From positions 124,001 through 188,000 of the forward strand of contig NEED01000078.1 of NCBI GenBank assembly GCA_002110465.1: a DNA stretch of 64,000 nt, given 5' to 3'. Positions 17,517 through 27,202 of the stretch are shown in pieces (the stretch's first letter is position 1; the number at the start of each line of letters is the position of its first letter). Below the pieces are notes generated by a model. It was not told where the DNA came from, did no database searches, and saw only the letters and a list, made by a program, of their open reading frames with translations. Origin of the DNA: an unicellular cyanobacterium SU2. GTDB taxonomy: Bacteria; Cyanobacteriota; Cyanobacteriia; Cyanobacteriales; Microcystaceae. The position numbers and the translations under genes were made by a program.

Positions 17517-18602
17517 TTAGTTTCCGTATACTTTTTGGTAATATTCCTGATATTCTTGCGATAATAAAGGTTGCCACCAATCTTGATTATCTAAATACCA
17601 TTGAATTGTTTTTCTCAACCCTCCTTCTACTGTTTCTTGAGGAGTCCATCCTAATTCTGTTTTAATTTTGGTGGCATCGATAGCATAACGACGATCATGG
17701 CCGGGACGATCTTTGACAAAGGTAATTAACTGTTTAGCCGGTTTAATAGGTAAGTTTGGGGCTAATTCATCCATTAAGTCACATAACATAGTAACTAAAT
17801 CAATATTTTTAACCTCATTATTTCCGCCAATATTATAAGTTTCTCCTGGTTTTCCTCTCTTAATCACTGTTTCTAACGCCGAACAATGATCCCCCACATA
17901 TAACCAGTCTCTGATATTTTGTCCATCCCCATACACAGGTAAAGGTTTGCCTAAAAGGATGTTAATACACATCAACGGAATTAACTTTTCAGGAAAGTGA
18001 TAGGGTCCATAATTATTAGAGCAGTTAGTAATAATTGTTGGCACATTATAGGTATGATAATAAGCACGAGCTAAGTGATCGCTACCCGCTTTTGAAGCTG
18101 AATAAGGACTATTGGGGGCATAAGGGGTTGTTTCTGTAAAAGCTGGATCATCAGGCTCTAAACTGCCATAAACTTCATCAGTAGAAACATGAAGAAACCG
18201 ATAATTTTCTGGTTTACCTTGGTCATGCCAATAGTGGCGAAAACTTTCTAATAAAGTAAAGGTTCCGATCACATTCGTTTGAATGAAAGCATCAGGACCA
18301 AGGATCGACCGATCCACATGGGATTCGGCCGCAAAATGGGCAACAGTATCAATGTTTTCTGCTTTGAGTAACTTATCAATTAGGGGGCGATCGCCTATAT
18401 TCCCCTCAACAAATTTAAAGTTTTCCTGACCTTCTAAATTCCCTAAATTTTGACGGTTTCCTGCATAGGTTAAGGCATCGAGAACAATGACGCGATCGCT
18501 CGAATAATTGTTACACCAATGGTGAACAAAATTAGAGCCAATGAACCCTGCACCGCCTGTAATTAATATATTCTGGGATTGTTTGGTTGACAAGTTTGAC
18601 AT
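17517..18602 (-). CDS. rfbB: dTDP-glucose 4,6-dehydratase
   Basis: A protein of 361 residues of the extended SDR family. NAD-binding GGAGFIGSN lies near residue 16, followed by [21 protein letters not shown], the [15 protein letters not shown] catalytic Tyr-xxx-Lys, [19 protein letters not shown] and [11 protein letters not shown], all typical of RfbB/RmlB. It converts dTDP-glucose to dTDP-4-keto-6-deoxyglucose, the second step of dTDP-rhamnose synthesis. It is the last gene of the minus-strand group rfbD, sulfotransferase, rfbA-like, sulfotransferase, rfbB, whose products would supply and decorate an envelope or exopolysaccharide. Confidence 0.96.
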   Translation of the reverse strand: MSNLSTKQSQNILITGGAGFIGSNFVHHWCNNYSSDRVIVLDALTYAGNRQNLGNLEGQENFKFVEGNIGDRPLIDKLLKAENIDTVAHFAAESHVDRSILGPDAFIQTNVIGTFTLLESFRHYWHDQGKPENYRFLHVSTDEVYGSLEPDDPAFTETTPYAPNSPYSASKAGSDHLARAYYHTYNVPTIITNCSNNYGPYHFPEKLIPLMCINILLGKPLPVYGDGQNIRDWLYVGDHCSALETVIKRGKPGETYNIGGNNEVKNIDLVTMLCDLMDELAPNLPIKPAKQLITFVKDRPGHDRRYAIDATKIKTELGWTPQETVEGGLRKTIQWYLDNQDWWQPLLSQEYQEYYQKVYGN

Positions 18603-18667
18603 TTACAATAAACCCTTTTTTCTCACTGTTTTAGTGACTTAAATTTACTTGAGTGACTTTCAACTTC

Positions 18668-19678
18668 TTACCAAAAAGCTTGATTTGATATTAATTGAAA
18701 TGCCGCCGTCTTTTCCACAATTGCCATAATGCCTTTTTGTTGCTCAGATGATAATTGAGTTTTCCATTTATCCCGTGAGACTTTTGGATCTCTGAAGACA
18801 CTAAAATAAGGATTAATGAAATTTCCCTCATAGCGATTTCGATTCCCGTTAGAGGTTCCTTGAGTAGTTTCTTCCAGAAAATTCTTTGATTCTGGGCCTA
18901 ACTCTAAGCCAAAATGATTAAATACTTTTTTATAAACCTCGAATGGTTCTTCCGTAAGATGTTCATAAACCACAAGCAATCCGTTGAGTTGAGATTGACA
19001 GGTTTTCACACAAATTTCCACATCAACTGCCCAAAGTAAGGACTCTTGCTCATAAATCGTTAAATTATCTAGCTTAGTAATATATTCTTCTGCCCATTCT
19101 AGTTGGCTTTCAACTAAAAGATTTTTGAGGATTACACGTCTTCCATCAGGCATCAAAGATTCATTTTGTCCTCGAATTCTTGAGGCAATCACCCCACAGG
19201 GATGACGAATGAGATAAACAATAGGGATATTAGTTTCTTCTAATAAGTTAACTAACAACTTAACAAGAGAAACTTCTTTAAAAACAATCATCGGGGAGTT
19301 TTGTGGGGTATATAAATACCTAAAAATATCAGCAAAAACTTTTGTTTTACGGGCTAATGGGTATATTAGCTGTTGCCCTTTTGATGAACGTCTCTCAAAG
19401 TTTTTCTTAAAGTAAGGGGGCTTGTCTACAGATGGGGTAGCTGGTAGTAAAGCTTCATAGAGACGGGATAAATCTTCTGAGGAAAAAGGGCTAGATTCAA
19501 TTTTGTGTCTAATCTCCTTCAAGGCTTTATTGCTGCTACTAGATTGTAACCGATGAAATGGCTCAAATCGATAAGCAATATCAGGGTGACTCGATATCAC
19601 TGAGCCTAACCAGGTTGTCCCACTACGTCCACCACCAAATATTGCGCCTAATTTCTTCACATTTGTTTGATTAGTCAT
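18668..19678 (-). CDS. Sulfotransferase family protein
   Basis: A protein of 336 residues. The N-terminal AIFGGGRSGTTWLGSVISSH is the PAPS 5'-phosphosulfate loop, and the segment around residues 155-170 (PIVYLIRHPCGVIASRIRGQ) is the 3'-phosphate-binding motif. The RxNRYEGNFI stretch near the C-terminus fits the last conserved block. It should transfer sulfate from PAPS to a hydroxyl acceptor. It lies between rfbB and the rfbA-like gene, with 36-65 bp gaps, all on the minus strand, so a polysaccharide acceptor is a reasonable inference. No signal peptide is seen, consistent with cytoplasmic modification of precursors. Confidence 0.85.
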   Translation of the reverse strand: MTNQTNVKKLGAIFGGGRSGTTWLGSVISSHPDIAYRFEPFHRLQSSSSNKALKEIRHKIESSPFSSEDLSRLYEALLPATPSVDKPPYFKKNFERRSSKGQQLIYPLARKTKVFADIFRYLYTPQNSPMIVFKEVSLVKLLVNLLEETNIPIVYLIRHPCGVIASRIRGQNESLMPDGRRVILKNLLVESQLEWAEEYITKLDNLTIYEQESLLWAVDVEICVKTCQSQLNGLLVVYEHLTEEPFEVYKKVFNHFGLELGPESKNFLEETTQGTSNGNRNRYEGNFINPYFSVFRDPKVSRDKWKTQLSSEQQKGIMAIVEKTAAFQLISNQAFW

Positions 19679-19714
19679 CTATTTTCAGTCTGTACAAATT
19701 ATCTGGTTTCGAGG

Positions 19715-20788
19715 CTAAACTAATTCAATTTGGGAGTCATCTCCTACCATAAATCGCAGGGCTTTTGGACGCTGAGGGGCAATTTCTACCTTAGCACGTC
19801 GTCCGATTAAACTATCGACAATTCGTTGATGAATTTCTAAAATTTTTGCATCTTTTAATAAAACACTATGTTCAATATCAGCATCAATTAACGTGACTCC
19901 ATCCCCCACACTTGTATAAGGACCAATAAAGGAATTTTCAATGTGGCAATTTTCCCCAATAATCACCGGCCCGCGAACGGTGCTATTAATAATTTTTGAG
20001 CCTTTGTTGACATTGACTCGACCGATAATCTGACTTTTTTCATCAATTTCACCGCCAACTGATATTTGTAAATTGGTATCTAATATGATCCGATTGGCTT
20101 CGAGTAAATCATCTTTTTTCCCTGTATCTAACCACCATCCTTGAAGTTGAACAGATTCTACTGTTTTTTGGCTATCAATTAATTCCTGAATTGCGTCAGT
20201 TATTTCTAATTCTCCCCGTGCTGATGGTTGGATAGATGCAATGGCTTTATGGATAGAGTTCGAGAAAAAATAAACCCCAACTAACGCTAAATTAGAGGGG
20301 GGATGTTTGGGTTTTTCTAGAAGTTGTAAAACTCGTCCTTTTTCATCTACTTTAGCCACTCCAAATGCAGTAGGATTACTGACTGTTCGTAGTAAAATCA
20401 GAGCATCGAGGTGTTGCTGTTTAAACTTCGTCAAGAACGGGGAAAGATTATCTTGAATTAGGTTATCTCCTAGATACATAATGAAAGGAGAGTCCTCTAA
20501 AAAAGGTTGGGCAATCTTAACCGCGTGAGCTAACCCTAGGGGTTGGTCTTGAAGAATATAGGTGATTTTTGCTCCAAAGCGATCGCCATTTCCTGTGAGT
20601 TGTTGAATTTCTTCTCCTGTTTCAGGACTAATAATAATACCAATATCTGTAATTCCTGCTGCTACAATCGATTCAATTCCGTACCAAAGAATAGGTTTAT
20701 TAGCAACAGGAACGAGTTGTTTGGCTCCCGTATAGGTTAGAGGACGTAACCGTGTTCCTTTACCGCCGGAAAGAATTAGTGCTTTCAT
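19715..20788 (-). CDS. Glucose-1-phosphate thymidylyltransferase, long (StrD/RfbA) type
   Basis: A protein of 357 residues, longer than the ~290-residue E. coli RmlA. The N-terminal nucleotidyltransferase domain has LSGGKGTRLRPLTYTGAKQL at residues 6-25, MYLGDNLIQ and the sugar-binding EITDAIQELI/WWLDTGKKDDL. The C-terminal ~110 residues form a left-handed beta-helix (INSTVRGPVIIGENCHIENS), as in the long StrD-like branch. It couples dTTP and glucose-1-phosphate to dTDP-glucose, the first step of the rhamnose pathway. The rfbB and rfbD genes in the same cluster support this over a UDP- or GDP-sugar role. Confidence 0.92.
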   Translation of the reverse strand: MKALILSGGKGTRLRPLTYTGAKQLVPVANKPILWYGIESIVAAGITDIGIIISPETGEEIQQLTGNGDRFGAKITYILQDQPLGLAHAVKIAQPFLEDSPFIMYLGDNLIQDNLSPFLTKFKQQHLDALILLRTVSNPTAFGVAKVDEKGRVLQLLEKPKHPPSNLALVGVYFFSNSIHKAIASIQPSARGELEITDAIQELIDSQKTVESVQLQGWWLDTGKKDDLLEANRIILDTNLQISVGGEIDEKSQIIGRVNVNKGSKIINSTVRGPVIIGENCHIENSFIGPYTSVGDGVTLIDADIEHSVLLKDAKILEIHQRIVDSLIGRRAKVEIAPQRPKALRFMVGDDSQIELV

Positions 20789-20832
20789 AATTTACCTTTA
20801 AAAAACCCTGTTACTTGTTTCCTTTTTACCAC

Positions 20833-21651
20833 CTAAGCAATTTTAGCATTTTCAGGCATACTCCAAGCATCAACTTGTCTATTTATGAGGTTAAATAAAT
20901 TTTTGTTTTCCTCTTCGTAAGTGTTGTATAGACGTTCGATGGTCTTTTGACTGACAGATACTTTATAAGGGTTTTTGCACAATCTGCTATCGATTTTCAT
21001 GATGCTTGGTCTGACAAACGAAGGCATATAGTATGCTAAACTCATTCCCAACTGAGATTGATTATGTTTATGGATTCTCTCTTTGGTGTTAGCAAATTCA
21101 AAGTTTGAATCAACTCCTAAGAAATTGCAAGTTTTTTCTAAAGCAAGATTTGGATCGACTTCAATGTCTTCTTCGTTAATCAAAATTAGAACTTTTTCTG
21201 GGTTAAAATATTTGAAGTATGACATTAATTGTTGATAATAAAAGCCTCGATCAAGTATCGTTGTTTTCGGATCAAAAATGATCTTATCGTAATCTTTAGA
21301 AGGAGGCACAAAACCTTGTCTAACCAAATGATTAAGATGAGATAAGGCGCGGGTGACTGGATTTTTGAGAACCAGAATTGATTTAATATTAGGGAGATAT
21401 TTTTGAATAATTTCGTGTTTGTTTGTCTGATAAATGTATTCAGGGGTTTTTTCTCCGATCGCTATCGAATTTTCCCCTTCTACAAAATGCTTTTCGTACC
21501 AGTGAATTCCTTGGTTAAAGTTTTTTTCTCTATCAAAGAAGTGGACTTCAGAACCAGCCAGGAATATTTGGGGATGTTGCTGTAAATTTCTACCCAACCA
21601 GGTTGTCCCTGCCTTTTGCGCTCCAATAATCAGAAAATTAGGTAAGCTCAT
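20833..21651 (-). CDS. Sulfotransferase domain protein
   Basis: A protein of 272 residues. FLIIGAQKAGTTWLGRNLQQ at the N-terminus is the PAPS-binding loop, and KSILVLKNPVTRALSHLNHL near residue 95 matches the 3'-phosphate motif with its conserved Arg-xxx-Ser arrangement. It resembles the heparan-sulfate/Stf0-like group more than the neighbouring sulfotransferase at 18668, so the two are not simple duplicates. It lies 44 bp upstream of the rfbA-like start on the same strand. Two distinct sulfotransferases within one rhamnose cluster suggest a sulfated polysaccharide product. Confidence 0.87.
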   Translation of the reverse strand: MSLPNFLIIGAQKAGTTWLGRNLQQHPQIFLAGSEVHFFDREKNFNQGIHWYEKHFVEGENSIAIGEKTPEYIYQTNKHEIIQKYLPNIKSILVLKNPVTRALSHLNHLVRQGFVPPSKDYDKIIFDPKTTILDRGFYYQQLMSYFKYFNPEKVLILINEEDIEVDPNLALEKTCNFLGVDSNFEFANTKERIHKHNQSQLGMSLAYYMPSFVRPSIMKIDSRLCKNPYKVSVSQKTIERLYNTYEEENKNLFNLINRQVDAWSMPENAKIA

Positions 21652-21774
21652 TCAGTTTTCCCTTAATTAATTATTGTTATCTTTCGGTTTAAGTTCCTAA
21701 AGTTTATCACCCTAGGTATTCCTCAATTGAGACTATAGGGATTATAAATTATTTGCTGTTCTTCCTACCAGCAG

Positions 21775-22665
21775 TTAGTTAAACTGATCTAGATAAAGCT
21801 CCTTTAACATTTCGATTAAAGCTTTGCGCCAATGGGGGGGATAATCCCCTAACAGACCAGCCGTTTTTTGGGTTGAAAGAACAGAATAAGCGGGACGCTT
21901 AGCGGGGGTTGGATACTCAGCAGTTGTAATCGGATCTACTTGATTAACCTTGAGGGGAAAACCGATTTTTTCTGCTTCCTCAAAAATCGTAACCGCTAAA
22001 TCATACCAGCTTGCTACCCCACTATTAGTAAAGTGATAAATGTCGGCTGTATTCGTTAAATCTAGAGTTAATAATAGTTGAGTAATTGCCTCAGCAATAT
22101 TTTTTGTCCAAGTAGGAGTTCCCACTTGATCAGCAACTACCCGCAGTTTTTCTCGGTCTTTTCCTAACCGTAGCATGGTTTTCACAAAGTTCCCTTTGCC
22201 ATAACTTCCATAGACCCATGCTGTTCTCAAAATAGCATAGCGATCGCTGTGTTTTTTGATTCCTTCTTCTCCTGCGAGTTTACTTTGGCCGTAAACACTG
22301 AGGGGATGGGTCAGATCATCTTCGATATAGGGAGTATTTTTTGTGCCGTCGAAGACATAATCTGTGGAAACATGAAAGAGAAAAGCACCGAGTTTTTTAG
22401 CTTCTTCGGCCATAATGGCAGGGGCAACCCCATTAACTGCTATAGCAATTGCTGGTTCACTTTCGGCTTTATCAACGGCGGTATAAGCTGCCGCGTTAAC
22501 AATTACATCAGGCTTAATTTCTTGTATTCCCTGACGAATTTGCTCGGGTTGGGTTAAGTCTATGGTTTGACGGTTCACACCAACGACTTCTCCCATGGTC
22601 CTTAGAGTATGTTTTAACTCCTGACCCAGTTGTCCATCCGTTCCAATTAAGAGTATTTTTGACAT
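21775..22665 (-). CDS. rfbD: dTDP-4-dehydrorhamnose reductase
   Basis: I start it at the ATG at 22665 (296 residues, MSKILLIGTDGQLGQEL). Visible are the NAD(P)-binding GTDGQLGQ, NAAAYTAVDKAESEP, STDYVFDGT, the catalytic YGQSKLAGE and RTAWVYG. It reduces dTDP-4-keto-rhamnose to dTDP-L-rhamnose, the last step of the pathway. The 3,5-epimerase gene rfbC, needed for the step before, is absent from this window and must be elsewhere. It is the first gene of the minus-strand polysaccharide group. Confidence 0.94.
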   Translation of the reverse strand: MSKILLIGTDGQLGQELKHTLRTMGEVVGVNRQTIDLTQPEQIRQGIQEIKPDVIVNAAAYTAVDKAESEPAIAIAVNGVAPAIMAEEAKKLGAFLFHVSTDYVFDGTKNTPYIEDDLTHPLSVYGQSKLAGEEGIKKHSDRYAILRTAWVYGSYGKGNFVKTMLRLGKDREKLRVVADQVGTPTWTKNIAEAITQLLLTLDLTNTADIYHFTNSGVASWYDLAVTIFEEAEKIGFPLKVNQVDPITTAEYPTPAKRPAYSVLSTQKTAGLLGDYPPHWRKALIEMLKELYLDQFN

Positions 22666-22734
22666 CAGGTTTAAGTTGGGCAAGTCTTAACTCCAAATTG
22701 TATATGGGATGGGAGGAATTTTGAAGAGTCTCCT

Positions 22735-23490
22735 TTAAAATTGTCTATCTTTTGGGAGTTTCCAGTAACTCAAGTTCCACTTTTTTCCTGAGACAACCAC
22801 TGCCCCTTGATAGTTTGGGTGAGGAGTCCAAGAGGAGATAGTCCAGTGTAATTGGCATTGATGGTTGGGAACGTTAATCAATTGTAGGGGAGGACCGAGG
22901 GAGACTTCCACTTGCTCTAACCCTCCACCAATTCCCTCTCCTGTGGCTTTTAAATAGGCTTCCTTGGCTGTCCAAAGTTGAAAAAAGCTTTTTTCGAGGT
23001 CAGGGTAAGCTAGGAGGCTAATTTTGGCATATTCTTGGGCAGAGAAAAATCGTTGGGCTAATCGTTTAGCATCTGGCATCCTACGAATATATTCAATATC
23101 TACACCAATGGGGCGATCGCGGGTTATTCCATAAATGGCTAATTCATGGGAATGGGAAAGATTAAACTGTAAATAATTTCCCCCTAATGTCTCAACTAAT
23201 TGTGGTTTTCCCTGTGAACTATAGGTAAATTCAATTTCTTGGGGAGGGATAGTTAAGTATCGACTTAATATTATTTTTAGGGTACTTCTAGCAGCAATGA
23301 AGCGTCGTTGATGTTCTTCAAAACGAAATCTTTTTGCTTTTATTTGTTCTTCTTGATTGAGAATTTCAAAGCATTTCTTAAGTTGTAAGTCAGAGATTTC
23401 TAGGTTCTGTTTCCAGATATGAACATCCGAATAATCTAAGGTTAAGTCATCAGGAGAATTAAGCCACATTACATCATTCTTGAAAGTCAA
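22735..23490 (-). CDS. 4'-phosphopantetheinyl transferase (Sfp/HetI type)
   Basis: A protein of 251 residues with the Sfp-type magnesium-binding motifs GVDIEYIRRMPD near residue 125 and FFQLWTAKEAYLKATGEGIG near residue 168, plus the N-terminal FRFEEHQRRFIAARSTLKII. It moves phosphopantetheine from CoA to carrier proteins. Cyanobacteria typically encode one such broad enzyme (HetI-like) that serves fatty-acid ACP and any PKS/NRPS systems. It lies 70 bp upstream of rfbD on the same strand; no secondary-metabolite genes are nearby. An internal ATG at 23466 is a possible alternative start. Confidence 0.9.
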   Translation of the reverse strand: MTFKNDVMWLNSPDDLTLDYSDVHIWKQNLEISDLQLKKCFEILNQEEQIKAKRFRFEEHQRRFIAARSTLKIILSRYLTIPPQEIEFTYSSQGKPQLVETLGGNYLQFNLSHSHELAIYGITRDRPIGVDIEYIRRMPDAKRLAQRFFSAQEYAKISLLAYPDLEKSFFQLWTAKEAYLKATGEGIGGGLEQVEVSLGPPLQLINVPNHQCQLHWTISSWTPHPNYQGAVVVSGKKWNLSYWKLPKDRQF

Positions 23491-23503
23491 GAAAACTAAA
23501 TAT

Positions 23504-24598
23504 TTAAGCCACTGACAGATAAAAGGTAAAAGTACTTCCTTTCCCTAACTCGCTAGTGACTTCTATTTTTCCTCCTTGTAATTCTACAAGACGGCGAGTA
23601 ATCGCTAAGCCGATCCCTGTGCCTCCAGAATACCGCGATCGGGATTTATCGGCACGCCAAAATCGTTCAAATACATAGGGAATATCTTCGGATTTAATGC
23701 CAATTCCGCTATCGATAACGGCAATAAAAACCCGATGGCGATCGCGCCAAGCTTTCACGTTAATACTCCCTTTTTCGGTGTAACGGATAGCATTTCCTAA
23801 TAAGTTGACTAAAATTTGTTCTGTGCGATCGCTATCAGCTAAAACCGGGGGCAAATCATCGGGACACTCTAAGTTTATGGTTGGACCATCGTCAAGAATT
23901 TGATCGGAAAACTTATCGACTAATGTTGTTAAAATTGGTATTAGGTTAAGGGGTTTAAGACTAATAGATAAATACCCGGCTTCTACTTGAGAAAGTTCTT
24001 GAAGATCTTGAATTAATCTTTCTAAGCGTTTTGTCTCTTTAATTAATCTTAGATAAAGTTCTGGGGAAGGAGCAATCGAATTATTGGCTAATTCTTCTAA
24101 GTATCCTCTAACCACTGTTAATGGTGTTCGTAATTCATGGGTCATATCTCCAACTAATTCTCTGCGCCTTTTCTCAACATTTTCTAAACTACTCGCCATA
24201 TAATTAAAGCTTGTTCCCAATTGGTTTAACTCAGGAATATCAGTTTCTGGCATCCTTTCTTGTAAGTTTCCCTCAGCTAATTTCTCAGTAATTTCTTTCA
24301 TTTTATTTAGAGGCTTCATAATGCGAAAAGATAACCAATAACTGAGTAGTCCGGCAGCACTTCCCCCAAAAATAACTGACCAAATTGCACTATTATCCCA
24401 AGCCTTCTCAAATCCTTTTACCAAATAAGTTCTAGCTGAACGAACGGTAAATAATCCTCGCTTTTCTAGTTGTTCTAAACGCAAAACAAACATTCTAGGA
24501 GAGGAAAATTTGGCAATTAAAATAAAACTTCCTAATCCTACCACCATAACCAACAAATGGGAGAACAATAATCGCGTTTTTAGACTGGGTTTAGTCAT
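23504..24598 (-). CDS. Sensor histidine kinase (HAMP, HisKA, HATPase)
   Basis: A protein of 364 residues. Two membrane segments (about 12-27 and 70-88) flank a short periplasmic loop of ~45 residues. HAMP follows (SFRIMKPLNKMKEITEKLAE), then HisKA with GDMTHELRTPLTVVRGY (phospho-acceptor His near residue 154), then HATPase with NLLGNAIRYTEKG, DSGIGI and GTGIGLAITRRL. All kinase boxes are intact, in contrast to the kinase-like protein at 55171. It is the partner of the response regulator ending 36 bp upstream on the same strand. The BaeS-like layout suggests envelope-stress or metal sensing, but the stimulus cannot be read from sequence. Confidence 0.92.
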   Translation of the reverse strand: MTKPSLKTRLLFSHLLVMVVGLGSFILIAKFSSPRMFVLRLEQLEKRGLFTVRSARTYLVKGFEKAWDNSAIWSVIFGGSAAGLLSYWLSFRIMKPLNKMKEITEKLAEGNLQERMPETDIPELNQLGTSFNYMASSLENVEKRRRELVGDMTHELRTPLTVVRGYLEELANNSIAPSPELYLRLIKETKRLERLIQDLQELSQVEAGYLSISLKPLNLIPILTTLVDKFSDQILDDGPTINLECPDDLPPVLADSDRTEQILVNLLGNAIRYTEKGSINVKAWRDRHRVFIAVIDSGIGIKSEDIPYVFERFWRADKSRSRYSGGTGIGLAITRRLVELQGGKIEVTSELGKGSTFTFYLSVA

Positions 24599-24633
24599 AA
24601 ATTGAACTCATCTTAATTGGTAAAAATAGTTAT

Positions 24634-25338
24634 TTATTCATCTTCAAATTTGTATCCCACCCCAACCACAGTTTTAATAAAAGTTGGATTGGCTGCATCG
24701 ATTTCTATTTTTTTCCGCAATCTTCTTACATGAGTATCCACCACTCTTTCATCCCCAAAAAAGTCATTACCCCACAATTTTTCGATCAATTGAATTCGAC
24801 TCCAAACTCGCCCAGGATAACTCATGAATGTTGACAATAAATTAAATTCTAAGGTGGTTAATTCTAGGGGCTCTTCTGATTGATTTTCTAATCTTCTAGT
24901 CGCAATATGACGTTCTAAATCGAGGGTAAAATGTTGAGTTTGGTAAAGTTTATTAGATTGTCCTCCGTGACGCAAACTACGGCGAAGTAAAGCCCTAACC
25001 CTAGCCACTAATTCTATGGGACTAAATGGTTTAATCAGATAATCATCAGCCCCGGTTGACAAGCCAATCACCCGATCTATTTCTTCTCCTTTAGCGGTTA
25101 ACATCAGAATGAAAGGATCTTTAGAAGTAGCCGTTTGACGAATGTGGGTGCAAACTTCTAGGCCATCTAATTTAGGTAACATTAAATCCAGAATAATGAC
25201 ATCAGGTTGCCGTCGTTTAAATACCTCTAAAGCGGTCATTCCATCCCCAGCAATTTGACAAATAAAAGATTCTCTTTCTAGAGTTTCTAGAATTAATTGA
25301 GCAATGTCAGGATCATCTTCAACAATTAAAATATTCAT
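24634..25338 (-). CDS. OmpR-family response regulator
   Basis: I start it at the ATG at 25338 (234 residues, MNILIVEDDPDIAQL). The receiver domain has the acidic pair EDD, phospho-acceptor Asp in VIILDLMLPKLDG (near residue 51), LTAKGEE and the LIKPFSPIEL Lys. A winged-helix DNA-binding domain follows (TTLEFNLLSTFMSYPGRVW, VVDTHVRRLRKKIE). It should activate or repress transcription when phosphorylated by the kinase encoded directly downstream. It starts 35 bp after the pyrB stop on the same strand; whether pyrB is part of the operon is unclear. Confidence 0.94.
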   Translation of the reverse strand: MNILIVEDDPDIAQLILETLERESFICQIAGDGMTALEVFKRRQPDVIILDLMLPKLDGLEVCTHIRQTATSKDPFILMLTAKGEEIDRVIGLSTGADDYLIKPFSPIELVARVRALLRRSLRHGGQSNKLYQTQHFTLDLERHIATRRLENQSEEPLELTTLEFNLLSTFMSYPGRVWSRIQLIEKLWGNDFFGDERVVDTHVRRLRKKIEIDAANPTFIKTVVGVGYKFEDE

Positions 25339-25372
25339 CAGGATCAAGTTCACCTAAAACGTTAACAACTGA

Positions 25373-26356
25373 TTAACTATTGAGGGTTCCAAGTAAGTAG
25401 AGTAAAGCCATGCGAACGGCGATACCACTGGTTACTTGTTGTTGAATTAAACTAAACTCTCGATCATCCATTAAATCTGAACTAATTTCCACGCCTCGGT
25501 TAACCGGACCTGGGTGAAGTATCTTAACCTGAGGATGACATAATTTAAGGCGATCGCGGGTAATGCCATAGCGTTGATGATACTCTCGTAAACTCGGCAA
25601 TAAATGAGCGGTCATTCTTTCTTGTTGTAACCGCAACGTCATCACAAAATCAGCCCCCCTTAAAGCTGGTTCTAGATCCCAATGTAAGAATAATTGATCC
25701 CCCGGTAATTGGGTGGCCATTTGAGTAAAAAATTGGGGAACTAATGTCGGTGGGCCAACCAAATGAACTTGGGCCTCGGCCTTAGTCAAACTCCAAATAT
25801 TAGAACGGGCAACCCGTGAATGTAAAATATCTCCTACAATGGCAATTTTTTTGCCTTTTAAAAGGTCTACTCTAGGGTTATCACTATCGAGTAAACAACA
25901 CAAGGTAAATAAATCTAATAACCCTTGGGAGGGGTGTTCATGTTGGCCATCTCCCCCATTGAGGACACAAACCCCTGTTTCTAGTCGATCCATTTCTGCG
26001 GCGATCGCCTGGGGAACACCGGCTTGTTTATGGCGAATAACCATAATATCGGTTCCCATGGCCAAATAGGTTTTAGCGGTATCTAAAATGGTTTCTCCCT
26101 TGCTTAAAGAAGAACTTCCAGGAGAAAAATTAAGAATATCGGCCGAAAGACGTTTAGCAGCCAATTCAAAACTACTACGAGTTCGGGTAGATGGTTCAAA
26201 AAACATATTTGTCACCACCTGTCCTTGAAGGGCCGGAACTTTTTTGGTGCGTCGAGATAACACTTCCCGAAAACTAGAGGCAGTTTGTAGAAGGATATCG
26301 TATTCGGGTGCTACCCAGTCAGCTAACCCTAAAATATGATGTCGAGTCCAATTCAT
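25373..26356 (-). CDS. pyrB: Aspartate carbamoyltransferase catalytic subunit
   Basis: A protein of 327 residues with the carbamoyl-phosphate motif [18 protein letters not shown] near residues 52-69, [17 protein letters not shown] near residue 135, [13 protein letters not shown], and the substrate loop [10 protein letters not shown] near residue 280. It condenses aspartate and carbamoyl phosphate in de novo pyrimidine synthesis. No pyrI regulatory gene is adjacent, as is usual in cyanobacteria. The upstream stretch contains a CCGTCTT/AAGACGG inverted repeat about 30 bp before the ATG (near 26382-26398), which could be a hairpin in the leader. Confidence 0.95.
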   Translation of the reverse strand: MNWTRHHILGLADWVAPEYDILLQTASSFREVLSRRTKKVPALQGQVVTNMFFEPSTRTRSSFELAAKRLSADILNFSPGSSSLSKGETILDTAKTYLAMGTDIMVIRHKQAGVPQAIAAEMDRLETGVCVLNGGDGQHEHPSQGLLDLFTLCCLLDSDNPRVDLLKGKKIAIVGDILHSRVARSNIWSLTKAEAQVHLVGPPTLVPQFFTQMATQLPGDQLFLHWDLEPALRGADFVMTLRLQQERMTAHLLPSLREYHQRYGITRDRLKLCHPQVKILHPGPVNRGVEISSDLMDDREFSLIQQQVTSGIAVRMALLYLLGTLNS

Positions 26357-26811
26357 CAGAAATTTTGGCTCTGAAACCCCGTCTTTTGAAGACGGCTTTA
26401 TGTTTCTATGTTAGATGGTTAGTGACCCACCTGACAGATACAAATAAAAAGCCTAACGTTAACCTTTGTCAACTATAGTAATGGCGTAGAAAAATCTCTA
26501 GACCAGAATAAGAGAGTGGGTCCAGGGCTATAAATATTCCTTGAATCAACAAAATGGCAATCATTAAATTTGTAGATTTACCAATCTTTTTGAGATAATC
26601 TTCTTTAGCAGAAGCTTAACAAATTATGTTTTAAAGGGTTAGGTTTACCCGTTGCTTTACTAGGATCTAGATGTAACATTTCTTTAAGCAATTGGCAAAG
26701 AGTCTCAGGGAGCTTTTTATTTTTATTACTGAGTTCTTTAGCAATCAACCAAGTTTTTAATTATCTAAGGTGTTACTATATTTTATTGTAGCGTTAATGA
26801 AAGTTAAGAAA
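26357..26811. other. Intergenic region with a possible gene remnant
   Basis: This 455-bp stretch lies between divergent pyrB and the DUF427 gene. A CCGTCTT-TTG-AAGACGG hairpin lies near 26382-26398. On the minus strand an open stretch of about 51 codons at 26757-26605 (KTWLIAKELSNKNKKLPETL and on to HNLLSFC, then stop) has protein-like composition but no start codon and stops upstream, so it may be a gene remnant. I do not recognise it. No RNA gene is apparent. Confidence 0.4.
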
Positions 26812-27096
26812 ATGGCATCAGCAACTTGGAATGGAGTAATATTAGCTCAAAGTGATAACTGTGAAACTGTCGAAGGGAACTACTATTTTCCCCCTGACTC
26901 TCTTAATAAAGAGTATTTCAAAGAAAGTGACAAAAAAACCACTTGCTTTTGGAAAGGGGAAGCTAGTTACTATACCATTGAAGTAGAGGGACAACAGAAT
27001 AAAGATGCTGCTTGGTATTATCCTAATCCTAAAGAAAAAGCCAAAAATATTCAAGGATATGTTGCTTTTTGGAAAGGAGTTAAAGTAGAATCCTAA
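26812..27096 (+). CDS. DUF427 domain protein
   Basis: A protein of 94 residues starting at the ATG at 26812 (MASATWNGVILAQSD), which matches the usual family start; the ATG at 26797 would add five residues. It has the conserved DUF427 signatures EGNYYFPPDSLNKEYF, TTCFWKGEASYY, DAAWYYPNPKEKAKNI and VAFWKGVKVE. DUF427 proteins are small, single-domain, soluble proteins widespread in bacteria with no settled function. It is a single-gene unit, 106 bp before the membrane methyltransferase gene on the same strand. Confidence 0.9.
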   Translation: MASATWNGVILAQSDNCETVEGNYYFPPDSLNKEYFKESDKKTTCFWKGEASYYTIEVEGQQNKDAAWYYPNPKEKAKNIQGYVAFWKGVKVES

Positions 27097-27202
27097 TAGT
27101 TTCATTATCATGTTTGATGAGGGTACAATCCCTCATTAGCCAAGGCCGTTATGAGCAAAATTTTTAAGTTTTGATTAATCCTAAGAATTTAAGTTATTAG
27201 TC

